From an uncultured Spirochaetales bacterium (GTDB lineage: Bacteria; Spirochaetota; Spirochaetia; Sphaerochaetales; Sphaerochaetaceae): a DNA stretch of 64,000 nucleotides. The DNA lies in contig CAKQRI010000005.1 of the NCBI GenBank assembly GCA_934271365.1, positions 1 to 64,000 on the forward strand, given 5' to 3'. This document shows, one piece after another, positions 53,444 through 62,378 of the stretch. The notes beneath the pieces are model-generated. The model saw only the letters and a list, made by a program, of their open reading frames with translations. It did not search any database and was not told where the DNA came from. Made by a program: the position numbers and the translations under genes. The stretch's first letter is position 1; each line of letters opens with the position of its first letter.

Positions 53444-53653
53444 ATAACCTCCTGTTACTTACGCTAGGATATAACAATCTGAGTCTAATATTAAAGGGGG
53501 AAGATGCAAGGCTGAAAAAAAGTAAGCCTGAAGCTGGTTAACACATAAGCAGTTGTGGATAGGCATTATAGGGCATTCATTTTTTGAATATAGTTTAGGA
53601 TTCTGAATGCTTAGATGATATAATAGACTTCTGTATAGTTTATTCAGGGGAGA

Positions 53654-54880
53654 TTGATGGATAATGCGATAAGAGGAAACCTTCCAGGCATTAAGATTGC
53701 GAATCAGTTTGCCATCAGAGAGATTATCTATAAATTCGGTCCTATATCCAGGCTCGAAATAGCAGAGAGGCTAGGTCTCACTATACCTACAATAACGACA
53801 AATATAAGCATCATGCTGCAGCGGGGCCTTTTAAAGGAAGTCGAGAGTCCGAATAAGGAAAGATCGCTTGGCAGAAAGACAATGCTTATCGACTTTTTGC
53901 CAGATAGCCATTTCTTCATTGGCATAGAAGTGCGAGGCTCTCTGAGAAGGGCAGTTCTGACAGACTTACGTGGAAATGTGATGGCTGCAGAATCTGATGA
54001 TGCTGTTTATGCGGATTATAGAGATGCACTGGATAATGCTGCATTATTATGCAGGCGGCTGCTTGATTCTTCTGGCCATTCCTTTGATGATTGCAGCGGA
54101 ATCGGAATATGCACTCCAGGGCTTGTAGATAGAAAATCCGGAAAGCTTAATAAGCATCCTGTGTATCATTGGGAGAATAAGGATATTTCAGATGATTTCA
54201 GAAATCTGACCGGATACAGTGGTCCGATTATAGCTGAGAACAATGCTATTGCCAGAGCTTTTGCTGTTAATCTGCTTGATTCTGAACGAGTGGTCAATGC
54301 TGATACTATGGCTTATATGTATGTATCAAACGGCATTGCATGCCCGATTATAAGAGATGTGAAGGACCATTTCGGAAGCGTGGCTGGAGATGGAGAGGTG
54401 GGGCATATGGTAATGGATCCGCATGGTGCTGAGTGCATATGCGGCAATCATGGATGCCTTGAGACTTATTCGAGTGAGTCGGCCATTCTCTCTAAAGCCA
54501 GAAGTGCGCTAGATGAGGGCAGAGCCCTTATCCTCTCATCTATAATTGGTACCTCAGACCCTGATATATCATCGGTTATAAAAGCTGAGAGCATGGGAGA
54601 CTATGACTGCATATCAATAGTGCGCAGTGCAATAGAGTACCTTGGACTTGCAATTGCTAATATAGATAACCTCGTGCGCCTTGACTGCATTTATATTGAA
54701 AGCAGGCTTTTCGATTATCCTGAGAATAAGGAGTATCTTCTTAAGGTCATTCATAGGAATCTATGCCGTATGTCATTCTCTGGCTATAGGTTCTTATTCA
54801 TAGATTATGATGAGTATAAAAGCGCAAAAGGAGCTGCTGCTATTGCTATCATCAAAGAACTTGAGAAATACATTGAGTGA
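53654..54880 (+). CDS. ROK-family transcriptional regulator
   Basis: A 408-residue NagC/XylR-type repressor. The N-terminal winged helix is SRLEIAERLGLTIPTITTNI. The ROK domain has GIGICTPGLVDRKSG and the zinc/sugar motif GHMVMDPHGAECICG, then NHGCLE. Such regulators respond to sugars or sugar phosphates. The gene lies between a divergent nagB-like gene and the aldolase-PFK-TIM-LarA operon, so it probably controls one or both. A TATAAT at 53619-53624 is a likely -10 element; no good -35 is seen. Confidence 0.88.
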   Translation: MMDNAIRGNLPGIKIANQFAIREIIYKFGPISRLEIAERLGLTIPTITTNISIMLQRGLLKEVESPNKERSLGRKTMLIDFLPDSHFFIGIEVRGSLRRAVLTDLRGNVMAAESDDAVYADYRDALDNAALLCRRLLDSSGHSFDDCSGIGICTPGLVDRKSGKLNKHPVYHWENKDISDDFRNLTGYSGPIIAENNAIARAFAVNLLDSERVVNADTMAYMYVSNGIACPIIRDVKDHFGSVAGDGEVGHMVMDPHGAECICGNHGCLETYSSESAILSKARSALDEGRALILSSIIGTSDPDISSVIKAESMGDYDCISIVRSAIEYLGLAIANIDNLVRLDCIYIESRLFDYPENKEYLLKVIHRNLCRMSFSGYRFLFIDYDEYKSAKGAAAIAIIKELEKYIE

Positions 54881-55037
54881 TCTGCTGGTTTTTTTGCATT
54901 CATAATAATTGTTGCAGTAAGGCAGTCTGTGCATAATAATTAAATTGATTAAATAATGAAAGGGCTTAAAAGTTTCCAGCCTTGTCTTATTTGAAAAAGG
55001 ACTTATAACTGAAATAGTTAATAAAAGGAGATTCGAT

Positions 55038-56195
55038 ATGTCATTAGTACCAATGAAGGCCATCCTTGATGCTACAGATAAGTACAACTATGCTCAGGGA
55101 GCATTTAACGTAAATGCCGTTGCTCAGGCAAAGGCAGTGATTGAAGTCCATGAGATGTTCAGAAGTGCAGCTATTCTTCAGGGAGCTGATCTTGCTAACG
55201 GATTCATGGGAGGCAGGACCGATTTTGCCAATGCAACACTTGAGGATAAGATCAGAGGTGCTAAGAATATCGGAGATGCAGTAAAGAAGTTTGCTGTCGA
55301 TTCTCCTATTCCTGTAGCTCTTCATCTCGATCATGGCAGGAACTTCGAGTCATGTAAGGCTGCTATTGAAGGTGGCTATACATCTGTAATGATTGATGGC
55401 TCATCTCTCCCATTCAAAGAGAATATTGAACTTACAAGAGAAGTTGTAAAATATGCACATGAAAGAGGTGTAACAGTAGAAGGTGAGCTCGGAGTTCTTG
55501 CTGGAGTTGAAGATCATGTCTTCGCAGCAACTTCAACATATACAAATCCTCTTGACGCAATTGAATTCTTCAAGAAGACAAAAGTAGATGCGCTTGCTAT
55601 CTCTTATGGTACAAAGCATGGTGCTAATAAGGGTGCGAATACAGTGATCAGAAAAGAGATTGCAATAGCAACAAAGGAATGCATGAGGTATGCAGGCATA
55701 GATGGAGTTCTCGTCTCTCATGGATCTTCAACTGTTCCGCAGTATATTGTCAAGGAAATCAATGCACTCGGCGGAGATGTGCAGAATGCATATGGAATAA
55801 AGATTGAGCAGCTGCAGGAAGTTGCTAAGTGCGGTATAGGAAAGATCAACGTTGATACAGATATCCGCTTGGCTGTTACAAGAAACTTCAGAGAGCTTTT
55901 CAGAGATAATCCAAGACTTAAGGAAAGCCCATCTATCGGCCCTGTATATGAGCTTCTTGCAAAGCACCCCGAAGCATTTGACCCTAGAGTATTCCTGCCT
56001 CCAGTGATGGATGCTGTTATGTATGGAAATATCAAGGATGATGACGAGAGGCTTCTCTTTGAGAGAATGGAAGCAGGTGTAAAGGAAGCCGTAGGTACAC
56101 TTATCGTACAGTTTGAGTCATATGGAAAGGCTCCTCTTATTGAGATGGTTACACTTGATGAGATGGCAGAGCGCTATAAGAAGGCAGGAATCTGA
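55038..56195 (+). CDS. Class II fructose-bisphosphate aldolase
   Basis: A 385-residue zinc-dependent aldolase that splits fructose-1,6-bisphosphate into two trioses. Visible are ALHLDHG (zinc ligand His and catalytic Asp), EGELGVLAG, YGTKHGANKG, VLVSHGSSTVP and KINVDTDIR, all standard. It is longer than the common forms because of extra sequence near the start (FMGGRTDF) and near residues 290-340. AAAAGGAG precedes the ATG. It is the first gene of a four-gene operon with PFK (overlap TGATG). A non-canonical ketose bisphosphate substrate is possible. Confidence 0.9.
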   Translation: MSLVPMKAILDATDKYNYAQGAFNVNAVAQAKAVIEVHEMFRSAAILQGADLANGFMGGRTDFANATLEDKIRGAKNIGDAVKKFAVDSPIPVALHLDHGRNFESCKAAIEGGYTSVMIDGSSLPFKENIELTREVVKYAHERGVTVEGELGVLAGVEDHVFAATSTYTNPLDAIEFFKKTKVDALAISYGTKHGANKGANTVIRKEIAIATKECMRYAGIDGVLVSHGSSTVPQYIVKEINALGGDVQNAYGIKIEQLQEVAKCGIGKINVDTDIRLAVTRNFRELFRDNPRLKESPSIGPVYELLAKHPEAFDPRVFLPPVMDAVMYGNIKDDDERLLFERMEAGVKEAVGTLIVQFESYGKAPLIEMVTLDEMAERYKKAGI

Positions 56196-57352
56196 TGGGC
56201 AGAAATATACTTGTCGCTCATGGCGGTGGTCCAACTGCTGTCATCAATACATCCCTTCAAGGCGTGATTGAAACAGCAAGAGAGAATAGTGGATTCGGAA
56301 AGATCCTCGGTGCTAAATTCGGTGCCGAAGGAATCCTTAAGAATGCTCTCTTAGACCTTACGGATATTCCGGCTTCTTCTGTGGCAAAGCTCTCTCATAC
56401 TCCTGCTACAGCAATCGGAAGCTGCAGAAGAAAGCTTTCCGATGCAGATTATCCTGCTGTTATTGAGTGCATGAAGAAGAATGATATAGGTGTTTTCTTC
56501 TATAATGGCGGAAACGATAGCATGGATACATGCAATAAGATCTCAATTCTTGCTGAGAAAGAAGGCCTTGATTTACAGGTAATCGGAATTCCTAAGACAA
56601 TGGATAATGACCTCGCTTTCACAGATAACTGTCCAGGATTCGGCTCTGCTGCAAGATATGCTGCTATCAATGCCTCTGAGCTTGCACTTGATGCCAATGG
56701 CCTTCCTATCCACGTTGTAGTTATGGAACTTATGGGAAGAAATGCCGGATGGGTAACTGCAGCATCTGCACTTGCAGATAGAGTTACGAACTGTGAAGTC
56801 CTTACATATCTTCCAGAACAGCTTGTAGATGTGGATAAGATGCTCGCTGATATAGAGAAAGCATATAGCAAGGGCAATGGATGTCTTGTAACTGTTTCTG
56901 AAGGATTATGCGGATTGGACGGAAAGCCTCTTGCAGATACTGGCATTGTTGATGGATTTGGCCATAAAGTTGCAGGTGGAGTCGGAGAGTTCATCTCAAA
57001 GGCCATCATGGATAAGCTTGGAATCAAATCAAGAAGCGAAAAGCCTGGTCTTATTGGCAGGACATCTATTGCTTATCAGTCAGATGTAGATAGAGAAGAG
57101 GCCTATGCTGTTGGCAAGAAGGCTGTAGAAGTTGCAGCAGAAGGTAAGACTGGCCATATGGTAAGCATTGTTGCAGATAGAACAGAAGGCTTCTCATATA
57201 CACTTGACCTTGTACCTCTAGAGAAAGTTGCCAATGTAGAGAAGACATTCCCTATTGAGTGGATAGCTAATGGAAATAAGATAGCTGACGAGTTCTTTGC
57301 TTACTGCAATCCTCTGATTGGCGCTTTACCTGATTATGCTATTTTCAGGTAA
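56195..57352 (+). CDS. Phosphofructokinase, probably pyrophosphate-dependent type
   Basis: A 385-residue PFK-A family protein. The N-terminal glycine loop is AHGGGPTAVINTS. The phosphate-donor site reads GGNDSMDT, and the catalytic loop is PKTMDNDL. A Lys in PKTxDND is typical of pyrophosphate-dependent enzymes, where ATP-dependent forms have Gly. The usual GGDD is GGND here. The substrate loop MELMGRNAGW is conserved. It overlaps the aldolase stop and precedes the TIM-like gene by 17 bases, so the operon covers three consecutive glycolytic steps. Confidence 0.88.
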   Translation: MGRNILVAHGGGPTAVINTSLQGVIETARENSGFGKILGAKFGAEGILKNALLDLTDIPASSVAKLSHTPATAIGSCRRKLSDADYPAVIECMKKNDIGVFFYNGGNDSMDTCNKISILAEKEGLDLQVIGIPKTMDNDLAFTDNCPGFGSAARYAAINASELALDANGLPIHVVVMELMGRNAGWVTAASALADRVTNCEVLTYLPEQLVDVDKMLADIEKAYSKGNGCLVTVSEGLCGLDGKPLADTGIVDGFGHKVAGGVGEFISKAIMDKLGIKSRSEKPGLIGRTSIAYQSDVDREEAYAVGKKAVEVAAEGKTGHMVSIVADRTEGFSYTLDLVPLEKVANVEKTFPIEWIANGNKIADEFFAYCNPLIGALPDYAIFR

Positions 57353-57369
57353 CAAATAAGGAAATATAG

Positions 57370-58200
57370 ATGAAGCATATTTATTTGAATCTAAAGAGAT
57401 TTGATATACCTAGAGAGAAAGGGGGAGTCAATTCGATTGCTCCTATAAGAGAATGGGGAAAGTACATTGTCGAGAATACAGAAAAAGTTCTGAGGGCTTT
57501 TCCAGGTGTTGAGTTTGCTATGTTCTTTCCAGAGTCCCATCTGATTCCGGCATGTTCTGCAAAGAGCGCTGATAGTCCTATTGAGGTAGGAACTCAGGGC
57601 CTGTTCTGGGTGGATACTGCAGTGGGTGGGCCTTTTGGTGCTTTCACTACTTCCCTTACAGGAAATGCTGCTACAGAGATTGGATGCTCATATGCACTTA
57701 TCGGACACTGTGAGGAAAGAAACAAGCTTGCTGCAATTCTTGCTGAAGCAGGTGTTACTGATACAGATGCTGTGAATAGGATTCTTAATAAGGAGATTCT
57801 TGCTGCAGAGAAGGCAGGTATGAAGGTCCTCTATTGCATAGGTGAGAAGGATACTGAGCTTGAGAATTGGGATAAGGTTCTAGGTGCTCAGCTTTCTATT
57901 GGCCTTAATGGAGCAGATCTTTCAAGAATATCTATTGGATATGAGCCTGTATGGTCAATAGGACCAGGTAAGACTCCTGCTGATAAGCCATATATAACAA
58001 AGGTTGCAAGGTTCGTCAAAGAGGCAACAGGTGGTCTTCCTGTGGTTTATGGTGGCGGACTTAAGACAGATAATGCAGAGATGCTTGCATCTATAGATGA
58101 AATAGATGGCGGTCTGATTGCTCTTACAAGATTTAAGGGAGATATCGGATTCTATCCTGATGAATACATAGAGATCATCAGAACATACCTCGGAAAATAA
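57370..58200 (+). CDS. Triosephosphate-isomerase family protein
   Basis: A 276-residue TIM-barrel isomerase. The catalytic Lys is in NLKRF (residue 9), the His in ALIGHCEERN and the Glu in GYEPVWSIG. The flexible loop is PVWSIGPGKTP and the phosphate loop YGGGLKTDN. These differ from the most common forms (NWK, GHSERR, YGGSV), and the protein is about 25 residues longer than standard TpiA. It may therefore be a paralogue for another ketose phosphate, as with the tetrulose-phosphate isomerases of erythritol catabolism. The next gene starts 10 bases later. Confidence 0.85.
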   Translation: MKHIYLNLKRFDIPREKGGVNSIAPIREWGKYIVENTEKVLRAFPGVEFAMFFPESHLIPACSAKSADSPIEVGTQGLFWVDTAVGGPFGAFTTSLTGNAATEIGCSYALIGHCEERNKLAAILAEAGVTDTDAVNRILNKEILAAEKAGMKVLYCIGEKDTELENWDKVLGAQLSIGLNGADLSRISIGYEPVWSIGPGKTPADKPYITKVARFVKEATGGLPVVYGGGLKTDNAEMLASIDEIDGGLIALTRFKGDIGFYPDEYIEIIRTYLGK

Positions 58201-58210
58201 GGAGATGACA

Positions 58211-59701
58211 ATGAAGCTTAATTTCGAATACGGCGAAGGACTGATGAGTGCAGATCTTCCTGATAATACAGATGTATTCATTCCAGGAGAGACAGTTAAG
58301 GATCCTGAATGCCTGCCTCAGGACTGGGATTCTCTCTATAATGAGACTCTTACTTCTATAAGGAATCCAATAGGAATGCCAGCTTTAAGGGATCTTGCAA
58401 ATCCAGATAGCAAGGTAGTCTTTGTCATTCCGGATATCGTAAAGGGTGGAAATCAGCCAACAAGCCATAGAAAGGTTGCAATCAGGGCATGCTTGGACGA
58501 GCTATATTCAAAGGGAGTCAAGAAAGAGAATATTCTTCTTCTTTTCTCCAATGGCCTTCATCCTCGTGCAACTGTTGCTGAGATGAAGACTATATTGGGG
58601 CCTGAGCTCTTCAATGAATTCTACTATTCAAATCAGATCACTAGCCATGATAGTGAGGATTATGATCATCTTGTCGATCTTGGATATACAAAGCAGGGGG
58701 ACCATGTTCTCATGAACAAGTATGTATTCGATGCAGATATCCCGATTCTCATCGGTCATACTCAGGGAAACCCATATGGTGGATACAGCGGTGGATATAA
58801 GCACTGTGCAACTGGAATCTCTCATTGGAGATCAATCGCATCCCATCATGTCCCAAAGGTAATGCATAAGGATAATTTCGTACCAGTATCTGCTCACAAT
58901 GATATGAGAGATAAATTCAACCAGCATGGAATGCTGATGGAAGAGAAGATGGGCCATAAGTTCTTCTGCTGTGATGCTGTTCTTGATACATATTCAAGGC
59001 AGATTGCTATTTTCTCTGGATATGCAGCTGAGATGCAGCCTGTCTCATGGAAGGTCGCAGACAAGAGAACCTATGTTCACTGGGCAGAGAAGAAGTACGA
59101 TGTGATGGTATTCGGCATGCCTACGAATTTCCATTATGGAAATGGAATGGGAACAAACCCTATTCAGATGATGCAGGCTCTTTCCGCACAGGTGATCAGG
59201 CACAAGAGAGTCATGTCAGATAGATGCGTCATCATCTTCTCTTCAATCTGCGATGGATATTTCCACGATGAGAGATGGCCTTATCTTAGAGAACTCTACA
59301 ATATGTTCCAGAAAGACTATAATAATATCCTTCCAGATATGGACAGATATGGTGAGTATTTTGCAACAAATGAAGAGTACATAAGAAAGTACAGATTCGA
59401 GAATGCATTCCATCCTTTCCATGGATTCTCTATGATGAGCTGCGGTCATATTGCAGAGATGAATACAGCTGCAATCTACTGTGTAGGTGCTAGAGAACCT
59501 GGTATTGCAAGAGGAATGGGACTCAAGACAAGAGCAACTTTTGAGGAAGCTCTTGAAGATGCAATGAAGAAGTATGTTGGGCCGAATCCTAATATTCTGG
59601 CTCTTCCTATGACATTCAAGATCGGTGCTGTCCACCTATGCATGAAGGATGGAGGAGCATCTGATGGTTCAGATTCTACTCTGGGATACAATCTCCATTG
59701 A
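58211..59701 (+). CDS. LarA-family (DUF2088) nickel-pincer racemase/epimerase homologue
   Basis: A 496-residue member of the lactate racemase family. LarA uses a nickel-pincer nucleotide bound through a lysine. Expected residues are present: His117 in GLHP, His183 in GHTQG, Lys197 in SGGYK and His212/213 in ASHH, with spacings close to LarA. Many LarA homologues act on other 2-hydroxy acids, so the substrate is open. The start at 58211 has AAGGAG at 6 bases; an ATG at 58205 is too close to that site. No larB, larC or larE is in the window. It is the last gene of the aldolase-PFK-TIM operon. Confidence 0.85.
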   Translation: MKLNFEYGEGLMSADLPDNTDVFIPGETVKDPECLPQDWDSLYNETLTSIRNPIGMPALRDLANPDSKVVFVIPDIVKGGNQPTSHRKVAIRACLDELYSKGVKKENILLLFSNGLHPRATVAEMKTILGPELFNEFYYSNQITSHDSEDYDHLVDLGYTKQGDHVLMNKYVFDADIPILIGHTQGNPYGGYSGGYKHCATGISHWRSIASHHVPKVMHKDNFVPVSAHNDMRDKFNQHGMLMEEKMGHKFFCCDAVLDTYSRQIAIFSGYAAEMQPVSWKVADKRTYVHWAEKKYDVMVFGMPTNFHYGNGMGTNPIQMMQALSAQVIRHKRVMSDRCVIIFSSICDGYFHDERWPYLRELYNMFQKDYNNILPDMDRYGEYFATNEEYIRKYRFENAFHPFHGFSMMSCGHIAEMNTAAIYCVGAREPGIARGMGLKTRATFEEALEDAMKKYVGPNPNILALPMTFKIGAVHLCMKDGGASDGSDSTLGYNLH

Positions 59702-59717
59702 TAATATCGCTTCTATC

Positions 59718-59760
59718 ATATCCCCTGGACTATGCTTTCAGGGGATATATTTTGTATTTT
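59718..59760 (+). terminator. Terminator of the aldolase-LarA operon
   Basis: The perfect 10-bp stem ATATCCCCTG/CAGGGGATAT is followed by ATTTTGTATTTT. Confidence 0.88.
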
Positions 59761-59825
59761 AGTTTTTCTTTATAGGATTGCTAATTATCATCACAGTAAA
59801 TAAACTTGAGTGAGAGGAATAGGAA

Positions 59826-60680
59826 ATGGAGATAATCGTACTTTTGACTGTGCTTATTGCTACAGTCGTCGGGTCAATAAGCGGGATCGGCGGAGGTGTG
59901 CTCATAAAGCCTGTCATGGATGCAGTATGCACGATGACAAGCAATCAGATCTCTTTTATGTCTGGAACAACCGTACTTGCAATGACTGTTGCTTCTCTTA
60001 TAAGAAGCCGCGATGAGCTGAAGCACATAGATAAGAGAGCTATAATGCTTGCGCTAGGTGCAGCTGTTGGCGGTGTTGCTGGAAAGCAGCTATTCAATAT
60101 AATCAGAGATAATGCCAATGATGCTATGATGGTAAGCTTGGTGCAGAATATAATCATGGTGCTGCTTACAGGTGCCGTATTTGTATATACACTGAAGAAG
60201 GCTTATATTAAAAAGCTCGATATAAAGAGTGCGGTATTCGCGCTTTTTGCAGGCTGTATTCTTGGTATTCTCTCTTCATTCCTTGGAATCGGTGGCGGTC
60301 CGATAAATCTGATGATCCTTTCATATTTCTTCTCAATGGATACTAAGACTGCAGCATTCAATTCACTTCTTACTATATTCTTCTCACAGACTCTGTCATT
60401 CATATCAACATCAATAACAGGAATCCCTGAGGTAAGCTGGATTCTCCTTGTTCTTATGATGGCCTTTGGTGTTGTCGGAGCTACAATAGGAAGAACGCTT
60501 AATAAGAAGATGGATAATAATGCCGTTGATAAGCTATTCATATGCCTTCTTGTCGTAATCATCCTTCTTTCATGCTATAACTGCGTGAAGTACGGGCTGT
60601 CTATTATATGGACTTTCATAATGCTGGCTCTTATCGTCCTCTGTTCAATTGATTATAAGAGGGCAATCAGAAAGAAATGA
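59826..60680 (+). CDS. TSUP-family (TauE/SafE) membrane transporter
   Basis: A 284-residue protein with eight hydrophobic segments in two similar halves. Each half begins with a Gly-rich motif, GSISGIGGGVLIKPV near residue 17 and SSFLGIGGGPINLM near 155, which is the TSUP signature. Members export sulfite, sulfoacetate or related organic acids. Its position after the LarA operon and near a sulfonate-type importer is suggestive but not proof. AGGAAT precedes the ATG. Confidence 0.88.
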   Translation: MEIIVLLTVLIATVVGSISGIGGGVLIKPVMDAVCTMTSNQISFMSGTTVLAMTVASLIRSRDELKHIDKRAIMLALGAAVGGVAGKQLFNIIRDNANDAMMVSLVQNIIMVLLTGAVFVYTLKKAYIKKLDIKSAVFALFAGCILGILSSFLGIGGGPINLMILSYFFSMDTKTAAFNSLLTIFFSQTLSFISTSITGIPEVSWILLVLMMAFGVVGATIGRTLNKKMDNNAVDKLFICLLVVIILLSCYNCVKYGLSIIWTFIMLALIVLCSIDYKRAIRKK

Positions 60681-60703
60681 TATTCTGATTGCGATGATAT
60701 AAT

Positions 60704-60737
60704 GGCCAGAGGTGCATCATGCATTTCTGGCTTTTTT
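60704..60737 (+). terminator. Terminator of the TSUP gene
   Basis: The stem GCCAGA/TCTGGC with an inner TGCAT/ATGCA is followed by TTTTTT. Confidence 0.82.
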
Positions 60738-60788
60738 CATGGAATCCTTTTGATGGACAGCCTGATGATATGGGCTTAAACTGAATGT

Positions 60789-60846
60789 GAAGTATAAGTC
60801 CAAGAAATGGTTGGACGTCTCTACCAGCACCTAAGCTGACTACTTC
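60789..60846 (+). ncRNA. Purine riboswitch aptamer (guanine-type, shortened arms)
   Basis: P1 is GAAGTA/TACTTC (60789-60794 and 60841-60846), perfectly paired. J1/2 starts TAA. P2 is GTCCAA/TTGGAC with loop GAAATGG. J2/3 is GTCTCTAC, one change (U48C) from the consensus. P3 is CAGC/GCTG with loop ACCTAA, and J3/1 is AC. The residue at position 74 is C, which pairs with guanine-type ligands. P2 is 1 bp and P3 about 2 bp shorter than in the xpt aptamer. TAAGCT (60832-60837) can pair with AGCTTA (60859-60864) next to the ribosome site, which suggests a translational ON switch. Confidence 0.8.
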
Positions 60847-60863
60847 TAGAAAGGAGGGAGCTT

Positions 60864-62228
60864 ATGGCTAGCTTGTTACTGAAGAACATCGGGACAATCG
60901 TAACATGTGACGATAATGATTCCATTATCACCAATGCATCTATTTATAGTGAAGATGGCGTTATCCGAGAGATAGGCGGGAAGATTGATAGTGCAGATGA
61001 GATAATAGACTGCCATAGAGGTATCGTATATCCAGGCCTTATAAACACACATCACCATCTTTATCAGGTGTTCTCAAGAAATCTCCCACAGGTACAGAAT
61101 CTGGAGCTGTTTGACTGGCTGACAGCGCTTTATGAAATCTGGAAGAATATAGATGAGGACGTAATCTATCATTCTTCAGTTGCTGGAATGGGAGAGCTGA
61201 TGAAGAATGGATGCACGACATGCTTTGATCATCACTATGTATTTCCAGATGAATCATCTGAGAGGATACTTCCAGCTCAGGCCAGAGCAGCAGCTGATCT
61301 TGGAATAAGGATGCACTTCTCAAGAGGATCTATGAGCCTTTCCAGGAAAGATGGAGGCCTTCCTCCTGACTCAGTTGTACAGAGCGTAGACAGAATTCTT
61401 AAAGACAGTGAGGATGCTGTCAGATGCTATCATAATAGCGCTGAATTCTCAATGAGCCAGGTCGCATTAGCTCCATGTTCTCCATTCAGCGTAACAGAGG
61501 ACCTTTTAAGGGAGTCGGCTGTTCTGGCTAGGCATTTGGGGGTTAGACTTCATACTCACCTCTGTGAAACAGCAGATGAAGAGCATTTTGTTCTTGAGAA
61601 GACAGGAATGAGGCCTTTGGAATATATGGAGAGCCTCGGATGGATTGGAAGCGATGTATGGTATGCCCACGGAATTCATTTCAATGAAGATGAGCTTAAG
61701 CATTTAGCTGCTACAGGCACAGGAGTTGCTCATTGTCCTATATCTAACATGAAGCTTTCTTCTGGCATATGCAGGATTCCTGAGATGCTAGAGCTTGGAG
61801 TTCCTGTAGGTCTAGCTGTTGATGGATCTGCATCGAATGATGGTTCATCGCTTCTGGAGGAGATGAGGGTATGCTATCTGCTTCATCGTCTGAATTCAAG
61901 CTACAAAGCGCCTAGTGGATATGATATTCTCAAAATGGCAACAAGAGGCAGCGCAAGGATTCTCGGACGCAGCGATATTGGGCAGATTGCAGTTGGAAAG
62001 GCTGCTGATATGTTCATGGTACGCCCTGATAGGCTGGAGCTTGTTGGTGCGGATCTGGATCCGAAATCCATGCTTGCTACTGTAGGCTTCAGAAATCCTG
62101 TTGATCTCACTGTCATTAATGGCCGCATTGTGGTTGAGAATGGACATCTGACTATGCTTGATGAAGATGAAGAGGCAGCAAAGGCTTCTGAAGTATGCAG
62201 AGCATATCTCTCTAAATCAGGAATCTGA
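60864..62228 (+). CDS. Amidohydrolase, 8-oxoguanine / guanine deaminase-like
   Basis: A 454-residue metal-dependent amidohydrolase of the cytosine-deaminase/TrzN/8-oxoguanine deaminase group. Metal ligands are His63 and His65 in NTHHHLYQ, a His in LGVRLHTHLCET, a His in YAHGIHF and the Asp in LAVDGSASND. The phrase NTHHHLYQ and HTHLCETADEE resemble 8-oxoguanine deaminase. A guanine-type riboswitch directly upstream supports a purine substrate. AAAGGAGGG lies 6 bases before the ATG. Hydroxyatrazine hydrolase-like activity on other aminated heterocycles remains possible. Confidence 0.85.
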   Translation: MASLLLKNIGTIVTCDDNDSIITNASIYSEDGVIREIGGKIDSADEIIDCHRGIVYPGLINTHHHLYQVFSRNLPQVQNLELFDWLTALYEIWKNIDEDVIYHSSVAGMGELMKNGCTTCFDHHYVFPDESSERILPAQARAAADLGIRMHFSRGSMSLSRKDGGLPPDSVVQSVDRILKDSEDAVRCYHNSAEFSMSQVALAPCSPFSVTEDLLRESAVLARHLGVRLHTHLCETADEEHFVLEKTGMRPLEYMESLGWIGSDVWYAHGIHFNEDELKHLAATGTGVAHCPISNMKLSSGICRIPEMLELGVPVGLAVDGSASNDGSSLLEEMRVCYLLHRLNSSYKAPSGYDILKMATRGSARILGRSDIGQIAVGKAADMFMVRPDRLELVGADLDPKSMLATVGFRNPVDLTVINGRIVVENGHLTMLDEDEEAAKASEVCRAYLSKSGI

Positions 62229-62238
62229 TTAAAAAACA

Positions 62239-62272
62239 GGGTACTCCAGCTTGACTGAGTACCCTTATATTT
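62239..62272. terminator. Bidirectional terminator
   Basis: The 8-bp stem GGGTACTC/GAGTACCC (62239-62246 and 62257-62264) is followed by TTATATTT on the plus strand and by TGTTTTTT on the minus strand. It serves both the deaminase gene and the minus-strand tRNA-Arg. Confidence 0.85.
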
Positions 62273-62304
62273 CATCTCGTTATCCAAGAAGACTTGGTGA
62301 GTTA

Positions 62305-62378
62305 CGAGACCAAGAGGATTCGAACCTCCGACCCTCAGTTCCGCAAACTGATGCTCTATCCAGCTGAGCTATGGTCTC
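62305..62378 (-). tRNA. tRNA-Arg (anticodon GCG)
   Basis: The 74-nt cloverleaf on the minus strand has acceptor GAGACCA/TGGTCTC, D-arm GCTC/GAGC, anticodon stem TCAGT/ACTGA with loop TTGCGGA, and T-arm GGAGG-TTCGAAT-CCTCT. The anticodon is GCG, reading CGC and, by wobble, CGU. Most bacteria instead use ACG modified to ICG. CCA is not encoded. Confidence 0.93.
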
